From Alopecurus myosuroides (taxonomy: Eukaryota; Streptophyta; Magnoliopsida; Poales; Poaceae): 64,000 nucleotides of DNA. The stretch covers positions 62,669,093 through 62,733,092 of the forward strand of contig CM054060.1 of the NCBI GenBank assembly GCA_028641055.1, written 5' to 3'. Of this stretch, positions 23,272 to 35,400 are shown one piece after another. The position numbers and the translations under genes were made by a program. The notes under the pieces are model-generated. The model was not told the origin of the DNA and searched no databases. It saw nothing but the letters and a program-made list of their open reading frames with translations. Each line of letters starts with the position of its first letter. Position 1 is the stretch's first letter.

Positions 23272-25062
23272 GTCTCTGGCACTTGGGATGCTCTAGATGC
23301 CAACATGGAATCATATCGCTTCCTGGTACAGTCTATGACTGGATTCTTCGAAGGCTGCGAGTTCCAGCACATTCACCGAGCAGAGAACGAAGCGGCAGAC
23401 GAGCTGTCCAAGTTGGGATCTTCTCGGCAATCCATCCCGGCGGGGGTTCCCTTGGAGCACTTGAGGAAGCCATCCATCAAGCCTTCTCCCAACTCGGAAT
23501 CCATATTTGTTCCTTCTCTGCCAAGTGACGTTCCAATGGAGATTGACTGGGAGAATGCAAAAGAGAACCCGGGGACTGCCGCTCCCTACTCGGGGACTGC
23601 CGCTCCTTACTCGGGGACTGCCGCTCCTTACTCGGGGACTGCTGTCCTTAACCCGGGGACTGTCGCATTCATTGAGGAGGTCCTTGCCAATCGTTCAGGG
23701 CTCCAGAGAAGTGCTCCCAACCCTAAAGAGCAGCCAGAGATGCTTGTCCCAATGGAAGTGGACGAACCAGTGCTTCCCACACGGGAGACACCGAGTTGGG
23801 CCATGCCCATATTATCCTTTCTAAAGGACGGTACTCTGCCAGAAGACGAGGTGGCCGCAAGGCAGATTCAGAGAAGATCCAAGGGCTACACTATATTCAG
23901 AGATGTTCTGCACAAAAGAAGTGCCACTGGCGTGCTGCAACGTTGTGTGGACCCAGAAGAAGGAGGGGAAATTCTGTTGGAAATACACCAAGGAGAATGC
24001 GGGCACCACGCCTCTTCTCGGTCATTGGTCAAGAAAGCTTTTCGGCATGGCTTCTACTGGCTCACAGCTCTGCAGCAAACTGAAGACATCGTGAGGAAGT
24101 GCAATGGCTGCCAGAGGTTCGCAAGTAAGATTCACATGCCTGCTTCCGAGTTGAAGACAATTCCTATCACATGGCTGTTTGCCGTATGGTGCCTGGATAT
24201 GGTTGGCCCCTTCAAGCCGGATAGAGCCAACATGACACACATCTTGGTCATGGTGGACAAGTTCACCAAGTGGATTGAAGTGAAGCCTATTCGGAAGTGC
24301 GATGGAGCTACAGCCGTGAGATTCTTAAAGGATGTGATCCTGAGATATGGCTACCCGCACAGCATCATCACCGACAACGGCAGAAATTTCGCAGAGGGGG
24401 CAATGGTGCGGTTCTGCAGAGATAAGCACATCCGACTAGATGTTGCATCTGCTGCGCATCCCGCCTCCAATGGGCAAGTGGAAAGAGAAAACGGCATGGT
24501 GCTGGCAGGCATAAAGCCAAGGCTGATTGAGCCACTGCTGAAAACACCTGGGTGTTGGCTAGACGAGTTGCCAGCGGTGTTGTGGAGTCTAAGGACTACC
24601 CCTAACCGGTCAACCGGCTACACGCCATTCTTCTTGGTATACGGGGCTGAGGCCGTGTTGCCAATGGACTTAGAGCATGACTCCCCTCGAGTAACCCTCT
24701 ACACTGAGGTAGAGGCGAGAGAAGCTCGAGAAGACGACGTTGACCTGCTCGAAGAAGCAAGAGAGCTCACTCTGTCACGTTCGGCTATCTACCAGCAAAA
24801 CCTGCGGCGTTATCATAGCCGAAAGGTGAACCCAAGGGTTTTCCGAGAAGGAGACATGGTCCTCAGGCTTGTGCAACGCACAGCCGGGATGCACAAATTG
24901 TCTCCTCCATGGGAAGGGCCCTTCATTGTGAGCAAAGCGCTGCACAATGATGCCTATTATCTCGTGGATATGCGTCCATCACAGGAGAACAGGGCAGATA
25001 AAGCTGGAGAGGAAACCAAGCGCCCTTGGAATGTAGCCCTACTTCGCCGCTTTCATTCGTGA
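23272..25062 (+). pseudogene. integrase region of the Tat-type element
   Basis: Same frame as the preceding part, after the premature stop. It contains the end of the second RNase H (FQHIHRAENEAADELSKLG), a linker with a 7-residue tandem repeat, the integrase zinc finger (GHHASSRSLVKKAFRHG... CNGCQRF), the D, D, E core (CLDMVGPF, ITDNGRNF, GQVERENG) and the C-terminal domain (WEGPFIVSKALHNDAYYL). The frame from 23305 to the stop at 25060-25062 is open. No chromodomain follows. Confidence 0.9.
23571..23669 (+). repeat. 21-bp tandem repeat coding GTAAPYS
   Basis: Five units of about 21 bp (starts 23571, 23592, 23613, 23634, 23655), the last two diverged, encoding repeats of GTAAPYS in the linker between RNase H and integrase. 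Each unit carries ctcggggact or a close variant. Confidence 0.85.
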
Positions 25063-25735
25063 GCAAAGATGTGTATGTACCCTCTTATCCGAGTTGAAAT
25101 TCTACTCTGCAATCTGAAATTCAGCTCGGGGACTTCCCTCGACTAAACTTGCTCTGTGTGTTTCTATCCGGATTTACTTTTGTCCACTCGGTTGCTCTGC
25201 TTAAAAATTTCACGAGTACATCTAGTACTGTGTTTAAACCTACATGCCAACTCTTCGACTATGCTGCTGTCCGAAACCCGGCTTCATGGCAAGCAAGAGA
25301 ACAAGCAAAAGGTCAATGAGCACAAGAAAAATTACTAAGGAAAGAAAAAGTGCAGGAACCGAGTAGGATGTTCTTTACTGTTGTTCCTTGTTAACTCCTT
25401 CTCGGCTAAGTGGTGGGCTGCGTTACTATGAGTATTTCTAAGTGGCTAAGTATTTGCAACTCCAACTTTGAATTCTTGTGACTCGAATACCAAAAAAGCA
25501 ACAAGTTGCGGGTAAGAGCTGAGATAGAAAAGGAAGAGCGGATAAGAAATGCAACTCGGGGACTCGCATGATAACGCAACTCGGCATTCGAGCCAAAGTT
25601 GCTCAAATTGACTAAGTTAAATATCAAACGTGAATAAAACTGAGTAGCAAACGACAAGGATAATTGTTTCGATACATCTGCACCCGGCATCCCGGGGATC
25701 TGATAAAAGTTTAGAGAATAAGTTGCAGGAAGTGG
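25063..25735. other. spacer between convergent pol and antisense gene
   Basis: About 670 bp without a credible frame. It separates the 3' end of integrase (+) from the 3' end of the antisense gene (-), so must hold terminators for both or allow overlapping transcripts. The decamer ctcggggact occurs at 25133 and 25555. Confidence 0.6.
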
Positions 25736-28700
25736 TTAGGTAGAAGCAGCAGTGTTCTCGGCGTTGGCCTTGGTGGCTTCAGTGTCAGTGTTGGCCTTGG
25801 TGGCTTCAGCTTCAGCGCTGGTCTTAGCAGCATCAGCCTCCGAGCTGGCGGCGTCAGTCCTCGCGGCATCAGCATCCGGCTCAGTAGCAGCCTGCTCGGA
25901 AGTGGCAGTGGCCACCGAGGTGGAGGCCGCAGTCTGAGCGAGGAGTCGCGCCGTGTCGTCGAGAGCCGCACCTGAGGAGGTGCCGAACTCGAGGGCCGCG
26001 GTGTCGATCACCATATCCACGCTCTCGGCATCCTCCTCGCTGTCCGCGACGACCGCGGCCTTCCCCTTTCCGGCCTTGTAGCGATCACTCTCGAAGCTGC
26101 CCAAGTCAGACTCGGTGGAGTCCTCGTCTTCATCATCGTCGCCTTCGTCTACCTCGGTGTCCGGCTCGGTGAGACCGTCGATGAAGCGCGCGGTGCTTGC
26201 GTACTGGGCGACCTCGTACGCGACGGCCTGGCGGAGAGCCACGCAATCGGAATCCGTCTCCCACTTGGAGTCCTCACGCATCTCGCGGACAACCTGCAAG
26301 TTGAGGTTCTCATACCAGCTGGTGATGAACAGCAGCATCATATCAGCGCCTGCCCGAGCTCCAGACGCCCTCCACTTCTTCAGCTCGGCCTTCACGCCAT
26401 TAAGCTTTGCGGCAAGTCTGCGGATAGTTTTTGGCGCGGAGTCTTTAGGCCAGAACACTTCATGAAGCTTGAAGGCAGTGCGCACCAGATCGGTGCCCAC
26501 ACCACTTAAGCGCTGAAGCTGCCCCTGCATGACCGTGATGCTATCTTCGATCTCTGCCTTGGTATCCATGGGTTCGCCCTTCTCAATGCGAGCTGCTCGG
26601 GCCTTCGCCAAGGCAGGCTTACAAGATGACTCGAGGTCGGGGAAGATTTCTGAAAAAGCTATTGAGAAGATCAGAAACAGAAGCCGAGTAGAAAAATAAA
26701 CCGAGCAGCGGAGAAGCGCAAGAAACAAGAGAAGGGCGGAGAAGTAAGCACTTACTGTTCAGGTCGAAGAGTAGCGCCTGCAGCTTTTTCTTCCATGATT
26801 CTTCATCAGCAACATGCTTCTCCTCTACCTTCCGGAACTGCGCCAGCTGGAGCATAAGATCCGCGTTGCTCTCCTTCAGCGTCTTGCATTCCAGCTCGAG
26901 AGCCTTTCGCTTGGCTGTGGCTGCCGCTTCGGCCTTTTTCTTCTCGGCCACCGCGTTGTCTCTCTCGGTAGCTAGATCAGTGGCTTTCTGGAGAGCAGTT
27001 CGCACCTGGTCCTGCAGTGGTTTCAACTCGGCGAGGTGCCTTTTCTTGAATTCCGCCTCAAGGCTTGCAATCTGCGCCTGCACCTCAGCAGGCTTGAGGC
27101 AGTCGAGATGCTCTTCGACAAACTTCTTATGATCTTCTGTGAAAAGCAAAGCACGGTCAGCAGGGTAGCAAAGATGAAAGCAAGAAGTCAAGCCGGGAAG
27201 ACATCAACTCACCTTCCAGCCTCTTGATGGTGGTTTGGCCGTTTTCAACAAAGGCGCGGCAGTTGGAGTGATCCTCGGCCAGGGTCTTAAATTTGCCTGC
27301 AGAAAGGAGTCGGTCTGAGCAGAAAGCAACAGCGGGCGTAAACATAAAACGCGGGAACCGCGTAGCTACAAGCTTACTCTCGATCTCGGAAAGCTTGAGG
27401 GCACTGTCCATGACATTCTTATCCGCCGCCTCAGCGGACTTGAGCTCCGATTCCAGGGCCTCAAGACGCCTCCTAGCAATGATGTGGTTCCATAGCAGTC
27501 GCCGGTACAGGTTGGTTCTTTTCAGAAGGCAATTCTGAGAGGAAGAAAGAAAAGGAGTCAGACAAAGACGTGTAGATTCAACCCGAGAAGGCGGCAACTC
27601 GGTTGAGTACCCGCCTACTCGGCCAGAATCTCGGGGACTGGGGGATGGATAAGAAGAAGCAGTAGAATAGAAGAGAAGGAAATTGCAACTCGGAGCGGAT
27701 GAGCAAAGCTTACCGCGTAAGTCTGTTCAATATCCTCCGCGGCCTTGCGATGGACGAAGTGCTTGGCGGCGAGTGTGCTGGTGTTGGATGCAATAGTCAT
27801 GGGTTTATAACCCATGTCTGCCTTGTTCCAGTCGACGCACATGTGGTCCAGATCGCCCAAAGACGTGCCGTGCCAGTTCGTGTTGCCGAGGACGTCGCTG
27901 TCCTACTCAGCATCGATGAATCCAACCCGGTCGAATATCTGCTCGAGGCCCGTGGATGTTACCTCGGTTTCCGCAACCTCGCGCGAGTGGATCGAGACGG
28001 ATCGGTCCTTGTTCCTCGCTGGAGGCTTGGAGTCCACCGGCGCAGCCTGTTTGCCCCTCCTGATAGCGAGCTTCTTCTCGACTGGGGTCAATGGAATGCT
28101 GTGTTGCTGGCTCACCTTCACCATATAAGGTGGGAAGGTGGGTGGATCCGGGAAGTTGGACCCTGCGGCGGTATCAGCAGCCGCTTCAGGTTCACGGATG
28201 GTGAGCTGGCCGGGCTTGGCAGTTGGTCTTGGCGGCGGCATCGTGGCAGCACCACGCGTACCGCTACGCGAGGGATTCCTGCGAACAGCGCCCTCAGACT
28301 GGCCAGCTGGTTTCTCGGCGGCCTGGGTCCCAGAGGTCTGCTTCTCGGCAGCCTTCTTCTCGGCGGCATTCTTGTCAACGGCTTCCTGTTTCATCTTCTT
28401 GATAAGCTGCTTGGCCGGAGGGCTGGATGTTGCCCTGGTTTTCTTCATTGATGGGGAGGTTGGCGCGCTGGAGGAAGTACCCTGCTGGGTAGGCGGCGCC
28501 AAGGGCGCGCTATCCGGCGCAGCATCCGGCTGAGCGCTACCCTGCGCGGCGTCTGGTTGCGCGTCGCTCAGAGGATATTGCTCCGTCTCGTCAATTGTCT
28601 CAACCCGCTGCCCGGCAGCGGGGTCTTGCTGTGTGGCGTCTTGTTCTTCTACCCGCGGCTGGGCCGCGGGGTCGTCTTGCTCAGCAGCCCTTGTCGCTGG

Positions 28701-30855
28701 CTGCTCCTGGTCCTCTTCTCGCCGCTCAAGGGCGGCATCGTCATCATGCTTCTCGGGGTCTTGTTCTAGGTTCTCCTCGGCCGTAGTGACCGGAGGAGAA
28801 GGTGGCCTCGCGTCGCAATCATCGTCCCGCGCTTCTTGATCTGCGCGGGCCTGCTGCTCCTGCTCGGCGTCGTGGGCGTCGCTGTCCATGTATCGAGCGT
28901 CGTCGGAATCGTCCCCTTTCACGGGAGAGGATGCACGCGCTCCGGCCTGCGCTGCGGCTTCAGTCTCGTCGTCGAGGTCGATGAGATTGTCGACATCAAT
29001 GGCGCGAGAGCGGCGTCAGCATTCAAGGGGGCTCTGAAGAAAGAAACATGTTCAGAAAAAAGAAGGACAGAGGAAATCGAGAAGAAGCAACGAAGTAAGA
29101 AAATGGGGAATTCGCGGCAGCAGAGGCGCATAACTAAGGAGAAAGTGCTTACCCTTTACGGGTAGGGATTGTTCGTCCTCCTCTTGTCACGGTCTTCTTG
29201 GTCGTCTTTCCGGCCGCCTTCTTCTTCTTGGCGGGGGGCTCCTGAGCACCGCTACCCGTCCGTTTGCGGGTAAGAGGAGCAGCGATCGAGAGCGGCTTGA
29301 CGACAAGGGCTTCCTCGTTTTCCTCCTCGTCCTCCTCTTCAGCATCAGCGCCGCCTGCGAAGTTCGGAAGAAGAAAAACGGCTCAGAAACAAGAGGAAAT
29401 TGGGTAGCGCGGCTTGCGACCAGACATGATGAGCTCAATTACCTTCGTCGTCATCCTCGGACCAATCGCGGACAGACGCATCTACGTGATGCTTCTCCGT
29501 CTGAGCATGGGGGAGGTTGAGCCTGTCCGCGGTCTCGAAGGAGACCTCGTCGTCCTCCTCTCGATCCTCTGACCAGTTGTCCTCGAAGCGTTCCATGCTC
29601 TCAGCGAGCTGGCGAGTAAGGACCTGAAGAACAGAGAAAGATCACGAGTTAGTCGAGTAGCATAGAAGCATCCTACTCGGCAAGGCGTGCAAACATAAAG
29701 CACATTAAGCCTAAGTAGTACTACTCTGTGTGCTACTCGGAAAGGCGTGCAAACATAAAGCACATTAAGCCTAAGTAGTACTACTCTGTATGCTACTCGG
29801 CAAGGCATGCAAACATGAAGCACAGTAAGCCTAAGCAGTTCTACTAAGTGCTCTACTCGACGCAGAGTGCAAGTACTGGTCGCTGCAAGATAAGAGGGCT
29901 ATCTACTCGGAACATGCATACAAGAGATAGGAAAAGAAATACATACCCGCTCGATTGGCTTCGTACGACTGTATGGGATGAAGCCATACTGCCAATTGTC
30001 CCTGAGGCCCGTGGTCATGATGGACCGCGCATGAGCGGCGACATCCGCGTTGCTGAGCTCGAACGTGGTCGCCCGAGTACAGTCGCGGGGGCCGCCCATG
30101 TAGCACATGAGGTGGACGCGGCGCTGGAGCGGCAGCAATCGCTTGGAGATCCAGCAGGCGATTGGATCGTCGCTCTTGAGCCCCTCTTCGGCCAGATAGG
30201 CGAGACGCTCGTCCATCTGCTTGAGGTTGCTGTCGAGGGACGGCTTGGTCCGCTAGTTCTGCCCGGTGGGAGCTCGGTTGCTCCAAGGGGGCAGATTGAT
30301 TCGGTCCTCCACCTTGGCTCCCTTCATGGCGGGGACGTTCTGCACGTACAGGAACATCCTCTGCCACTTGCGGACGGAGTCCAGTCCCTTGATGCGCGGA
30401 TGATTGGTTCCAGGGCGCTGCACCATCATGGCGCTGCCAGTCTCCGTTATCCGGCTGCTGGTGTCCGCGTTGTCCTTCTTTCCCTTGCTCTGTTGGCGAA
30501 AAAAGAAGTACCTCGACCACGTCTCCGTCGTGGGGCGAACTCCCAGGAAGGCCTCGCACACCACGGCGTGGTACGAGAGGAAGACGACGGCATTCGGGGG
30601 CAGATGGTGCATCTGGAGGCCGTAGTGGTCGAGGAAGGAGCGGAGAAAGTTGGATGCGGGAAGCCCGAATCCTCGCGCGAAGTGCGCGAGGAAGACGACG
30701 TGCTCGCCTTCCTGCGGGGTAGGGACGAGCTCATCGTCAGGTTGCCGGCAGCGAACACCGGGAGGAACTCGCCGGGTGTTCACCAGCCATTGGCAGTCCT
30801 CGGCGGTGACCTCGGACCCCGCCCAGCCGGCGCGAGCGTTGTCGTCGCGAGCCAT
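25736..30855 (-). pseudogene. antisense 8-exon gene of the gypsy element (Transposase_28-like), broken
   Basis: Exons inferred from splice sites, minus strand: 30855-29947, 29623-29443, 29354-29153, about 29031-27714, 27534-27378, 27296-27213, 27136-26756, 26649-25736. Exon 1 resembles the plant putative gypsy-type transposon domain (HFARGFGLPASNFLRSFLDH, AVVCEAFLGVRP). Later exons have acidic and Lys-rich low-complexity parts and long coiled coil (LEAEFKKRHLAELKPLQDQV). Phases join between exons 1, 2 and 3; the join into exon 4 fits if AGAG is the acceptor. Premature stops: TAG at 30253-30255, TAG at 27903-27905 and a TGA near 29016 in exon 4. Function in the family is unknown; extra antisense frames are described for Tat elements. 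This copy is probably non-functional. Confidence 0.75.
29673..29852. repeat. 60-bp tandem repeat, three copies
   Basis: Units start at 29673, 29733 and 29793 with ctactcgg; the first two are nearly identical and the third has a few changes. They lie in the first intron of the antisense gene. Confidence 0.9.
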
Positions 30856-31546
30856 GGCGGAGAGGAAGAAATTGGGAAAAGATTGAAGGATTCGGTGGGT
30901 GGAAAAGCTCGCGGCGGCGCAGTGAGTTGCGCAGCGGCGACGAGCTCTGCGGCGGCGGAGGACCGAGAAGACATAAGGGGAAATTGCGAGCGGAAGAAGA
31001 AGAAGGAGTTACTGAGGGGGTATTTATACCGCTCCTCGAGTTACCGTTACGAGTTAAGGAAGTGGGATCGATCGTGGCAGTAATCGTGTGGCGTGGGGTC
31101 TGTGGGCCGGTTAGAAACGCACACAGCGCAGAACGCGCGCGTAACGGCCGCATTAGATCCCACGACGAGATCGTGGGCGATTACTGCGCGTGATGGGACG
31201 TTACGAGCTGGTGGGCCCACCCCGTGAAAACTGGGCGCGTGGCCTGTCAGTTACCAGGCACCGAGGCGTCCAAGTCGTGTCCGCGTGACACGTGCCCAGT
31301 TGTAGTGCGGAAAGCCGGATTGTGCTCTGTCACGCAGAGATTCTGTTTCGAGATTTCACCAAGTCATTTTACTCAGCACAGAGAAGAGAAGTGGCTCTAC
31401 TCGGAAGAGAGGAAACAAGACCAAGGGCTACTCGGAGGTTTTCACTCGGTATCTCAAAGTTCAAGGGCAAGACTGTCAAGGTTGGTTTTTAAGCTGGCAG
31501 GGCCCAGTGAATGAATTCGCAGGGCTCTACCAGCTTCGGGGACTGC
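30856..31546. other. antisense-gene promoter region and gypsy polypurine tract
   Basis: No gene-like frame. On the minus strand it should be the promoter and leader of the antisense gene. Its right end carries cttcggggactgc (31534-31546), the purine-rich tract immediately before the 3' LTR. Confidence 0.6.
31021..31028 (-). promoter_or_regulatory. TATA box of the antisense gene
   Basis: Minus-strand tataaata 166 bp ahead of the exon-1 ATG at 30855. It suggests the antisense gene has its own internal promoter rather than depending on an LTR. Confidence 0.55.
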
Positions 31547-32431
31547 TGTCGGGGGGTTACCCCCGAGTAGGGTAAAGGCAAGTGCTAAAGGCAAGATCAG
31601 AAGGGGTGTTTGGCCGAGTAGCCGGCTACCTGGTACTCGCTACCCGGTCGACTGCTACCCGGTCTCACACCTAGACAGCCAGAAGAATGAATCAAGAGAG
31701 TTATGCTCCTCTGAATAGAAGAGCTGGTCCGAGTAGAAATGGCGGGAAGCTACTCGGGCCAGAAGTCAAAGGAGCCGTTCTGACACCGAATCCCGCGTAT
31801 CCCGGGTCCGTACTTGGCACTGTTCACAGCACTGTTCATCTGGGGACGGCGTGCCTGACAGCGACAGTATGTCAGCAGGGCGTCGCAGGATAGCGGGGAC
31901 CTACTCTGTGTTCGCCACAGTGATAACAGACTGAACACTTGGTTTTGCCCAACGACTTTCCGCACCGGGACAAATCTAGAAGCCAAAGCTGTCAGCGGGA
32001 ACTCGGAAGAAGGACGGTGTGTACACAATATCGACACTTGTTTGTATTTGGCTGTATCCGGCTGGGCACCGAGTATATAAGGTGCCCCGCCGCCTCCTGC
32101 GCGAGGGATCCTGCGGATGCTGACCTAGAGCGCTCACTACGTAGAGATTCTTGACCTAGTTCTACCCGTAGAGAGAAGAGTGGCTACTCGGTAGCAAGAA
32201 CCATTGTACTGTGGCTACTCGGTGAGACATCAGAATACAGAAAGAAAGGCAGGAGTAGGGGTTTTACCTCCTCACGAGGGCCCTGAACCTGGGTAGATCG
32301 TGTTGTTTGCAGTGCTAGTTTCATCCTTCATGCGTCTACTCGTCGCGTGATCCCTCCCGGAGCGCCTCCAGCGTCCTTCGTCCCCACATCTTTAGCCATC
32401 CTATGGCATCTGCCGTGACACCACCACGACA
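31547..32431 (+). repeat. Tat-type gypsy 3' LTR
   Basis: 885 bp, starting tgtcgggggg and ending cacgaca, followed by cctgg. Its last 220 bp (32212-32431) recur at 36578-36797 with the diagnostic bases of this copy and not those of the 5' LTR. Confidence 0.95.
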
Positions 32432-35400
32432 CCTGGCAATGTGGGCCCACACAAAATGCTTGAACCCCATTGCAGGACTTGTATGGTGCCGCCGTTGCGC
32501 TGGGTGGCGTCGAAGCACCGGACGTTAACCGGGACGATTCTCGCCGCTTCTCGCTCTTGCATGCCAGCCTCGACACCTGGGGCATCCTTACAACCCACTC
32601 CAAGCAACTCACTCCACATGCAACACTGCACCTTGTTACCCCTGCCCATGAGTGGGCGATGCAAGATCTGGTTTTATATTGCCTTCGAGAGCGGAAGGAA
32701 CGGCCGAAAACGGGGATTTCCTTGGCCAACTTGTTGTTTCCCATGCCCAAAGTCGAAATCATGATGCATTCCAAGAACCTCGCTTCATTTCAGCAACATT
32801 GCACGTGTGGGATCTCAAAAAGCCGCTTCCATTCTCAAGTTGCCTACCAATCTTATGTCGTAGCCGTTTCCGGGCACTTTCGGTCCAGAACAGTGTTCCC
32901 TTCCACCTAGGATGCCTGGAAAACAGCAGAGATGAGAATGTAAGCCACACTTGGCAATGTGGGCCCACACAAAATGCTTGAACCCCATTGCAGGACTTGT
33001 ATGGTGTCGTCGTTGCGCTGGGTGGCGTCGAAGCACCGGACGTTAACCGGGACGATTCTCGCTGCTTCTCGCTCTTGCATGCCAGCCTCGACACCTGGGG
33101 CATCCTTACAACCCACTCCAAGAAACTCACTCCACATGCAACACAGCACCTTGTTACCCCTGCCCATGAGTGGGCGATGCGTGATCTGGTTTTATATTGC
33201 CTTCGAAAGGGGAAGGAACGGCCGAAAACGGGGATTTCCTTGGCCAACTTGTTGTTTCCCATGCCCAAAGTCGAAATCATGATGCATTCCAAGAACCTCG
33301 CTTCATTTCAGCAACATTGCACGTGTGGGATCTCAAAAAGCCGCTTCCATTCTCAAGTTGCCTACCAATCTTATGTCGTAGCCGTTTCCGGGGACTTTCG
33401 GTCCAGAACATTGTTCCCTTCCACCTACGATGCCTGGAATACAGCAGAGATGAGAATGTAAGCCACACTTGGCAATGTGGGCCCACACAAAATGCTTGAA
33501 CCCCATTGCAGGACTTGTATGGTGCCTCCGTTGCGCTGGGTGGCGTCGAAGCACCGGACGTTAACCGGGACGATTCTCGCCGCTTCTCGCTCTTGCATGC
33601 CAGCCTCGACACCTGGGGCATCCTTACAACCCACTCCCCGCAACTCACTCCACATGCAACACTGCACCTTGTTACCCCTGCCCATGAGTGGGCGATGCGT
33701 GATCTGGTTTTATATTGCCTTCGAAAGCGGAAGGAACGGCCGAAAACGGGGATTTCCTTGGCCAACTTGTTGGTTCCCATGCCCAAAGTCGAAATCATGA
33801 TGCATTCCAAGAACCTCGCTTCATTTCAGCAACATTGCACGTGTGGGATCTCAAAAAGCCGCTTCCATTCTCAAGTTGCCTACCAGTCTTATGTCGTAGC
33901 CGTTTCCGGGGACTTTCGGTCCAGAACATTGTTCCCTTCCACCTACGATGCCTAGAATACAGCAGAGATGAGAATGTAAGGCACACTTGGCAATGTGGGC
34001 CCACACAAAATGCTTGAACCCCATTGCAGGACTTGTATGGTGTCGTCGTTGCGCTGGGTGGCGTCGAAGCACCGGACGTTAACCGGGACGATTCTCGCTG
34101 CTTCTCGCTCTTGCATGCCAGCCTCGACACCCGGGGCATCCTTACAACCCACTCCAAGCAACTCACTCCACATGCAACACTGCACCTTGTTACCCCTGCC
34201 CATGAGTGGGCGATGCGTGATCTGGTTTTATATTGCCTTCGAAAGCAGAAGGAACGGCCGAAAACGGGGATTTCCTCGGCCAACTTGTTGTTTCCCATGC
34301 CCAAAGTCGAAATCATGATGCATTCCAAGAACCTCGCTTCATTTCAGCAACATTGCACGTGTGGGATCTCAAAAAGCCGCTTCCATTCTCAAGTTGCCTA
34401 CCAATCTTATGTCGTAGCCGTTTCCGGGCACTTTCGGTCCAGAACAGTGTTCCCTTCCACCTAGGATGCCTGGAAAACAGCAGAGATGAGAATGTAAGAC
34501 ACACTTGGCAATGTGGGCCCACACAAAATGCTTGAACCCCATTGCAGGACTTGTATGGTGTCGTCGTTGCGCTGGGTGGCGTCGAAGCACCGGACGTTAA
34601 CCGGGACGATTCTCGCCGCTTCTCGCTCTTGCATGCCAGCCTCGACACCTGGGGCATCCTTACAACCCACTCCAAGAAACTCACTCCACATGCAACACAG
34701 CACCTTGTTACCCCTGCCCATGAGTGGGCGATGCGTGATCTGGTTTTATATTGCCTTCGAAAGGGGAAGGAACGGCCGAAAACGGGGATTTCCTTGGCCA
34801 ACTTGTTGTTTCCCATGCCCAAAGTCGAAATCATGATGCATTCCAAGAACCTCGCTTCATTTCAGCAACATTGCACGTGTGGGATCTCAAAAAGCCGCTT
34901 CCATTCTCAAGTTGCCTACCAATCTTATGTCGTAGCCGTTTCCGGGGACTTTCGGTCCAGAACATTGTTCCCTTCCACCTACGATGCCTGGAATACAGCA
35001 GAGATGAGAATGTAAGCCACACTTGGCAATGTGGGCCCACACAAAATGCTTGAACCCCATTGCAGGACTTGTATGGTGCCTCCGTTGCGCTGGGTGGCGT
35101 CGAAGCACCGGACGTTAACCGGGACGATTCTCGCCGCTTCTCGCTCTTGCATGCCAGCCTCGACACCTGGGGCATCCTTACAACCCACTCCCGGCAACTC
35201 ACTCCACATGCAACACTGCACCTTGTTACCCCTGCCCATGAGTGGGCGATGCGTGATCTGGTTTTATATTGCCTTCGAAAGTGGAAGGAACGTCCGAAAA
35301 CGGGGATTTCCTTGGCCAACTTGTTGTTTCCCATGCCCAAAGTCGAAATCATGATGCATTCCAAGAACCTCGCTTCATTTCAGCAACATTGCACGTGTGG

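Larger units (their letters stand above)
17305..32431 (+). mobile_element. complete but decayed Tat-type Ty3/gypsy element with antisense gene
   Basis: 15,127 bp with 885-bp LTRs (17305-18189 and 31547-32431), TG...CA ends and target duplication cctgg (17300-17304 and 32432-32436). Eight LTR mismatches were counted by eye (0.9%), about 0.35 million years at 1.3e-8 per site per year. Sense strand: gag, protease, reverse transcriptase, two RNase H domains, integrase, broken by frameshifts and stops. Antisense strand: an 8-exon gene with a putative gypsy-type transposon (Transposase_28-like) domain. The second RNase H and the extra antisense frame are known for Tat elements such as RIRE2/Retand relatives; the exact family is inferred. 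Confidence 0.95.
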
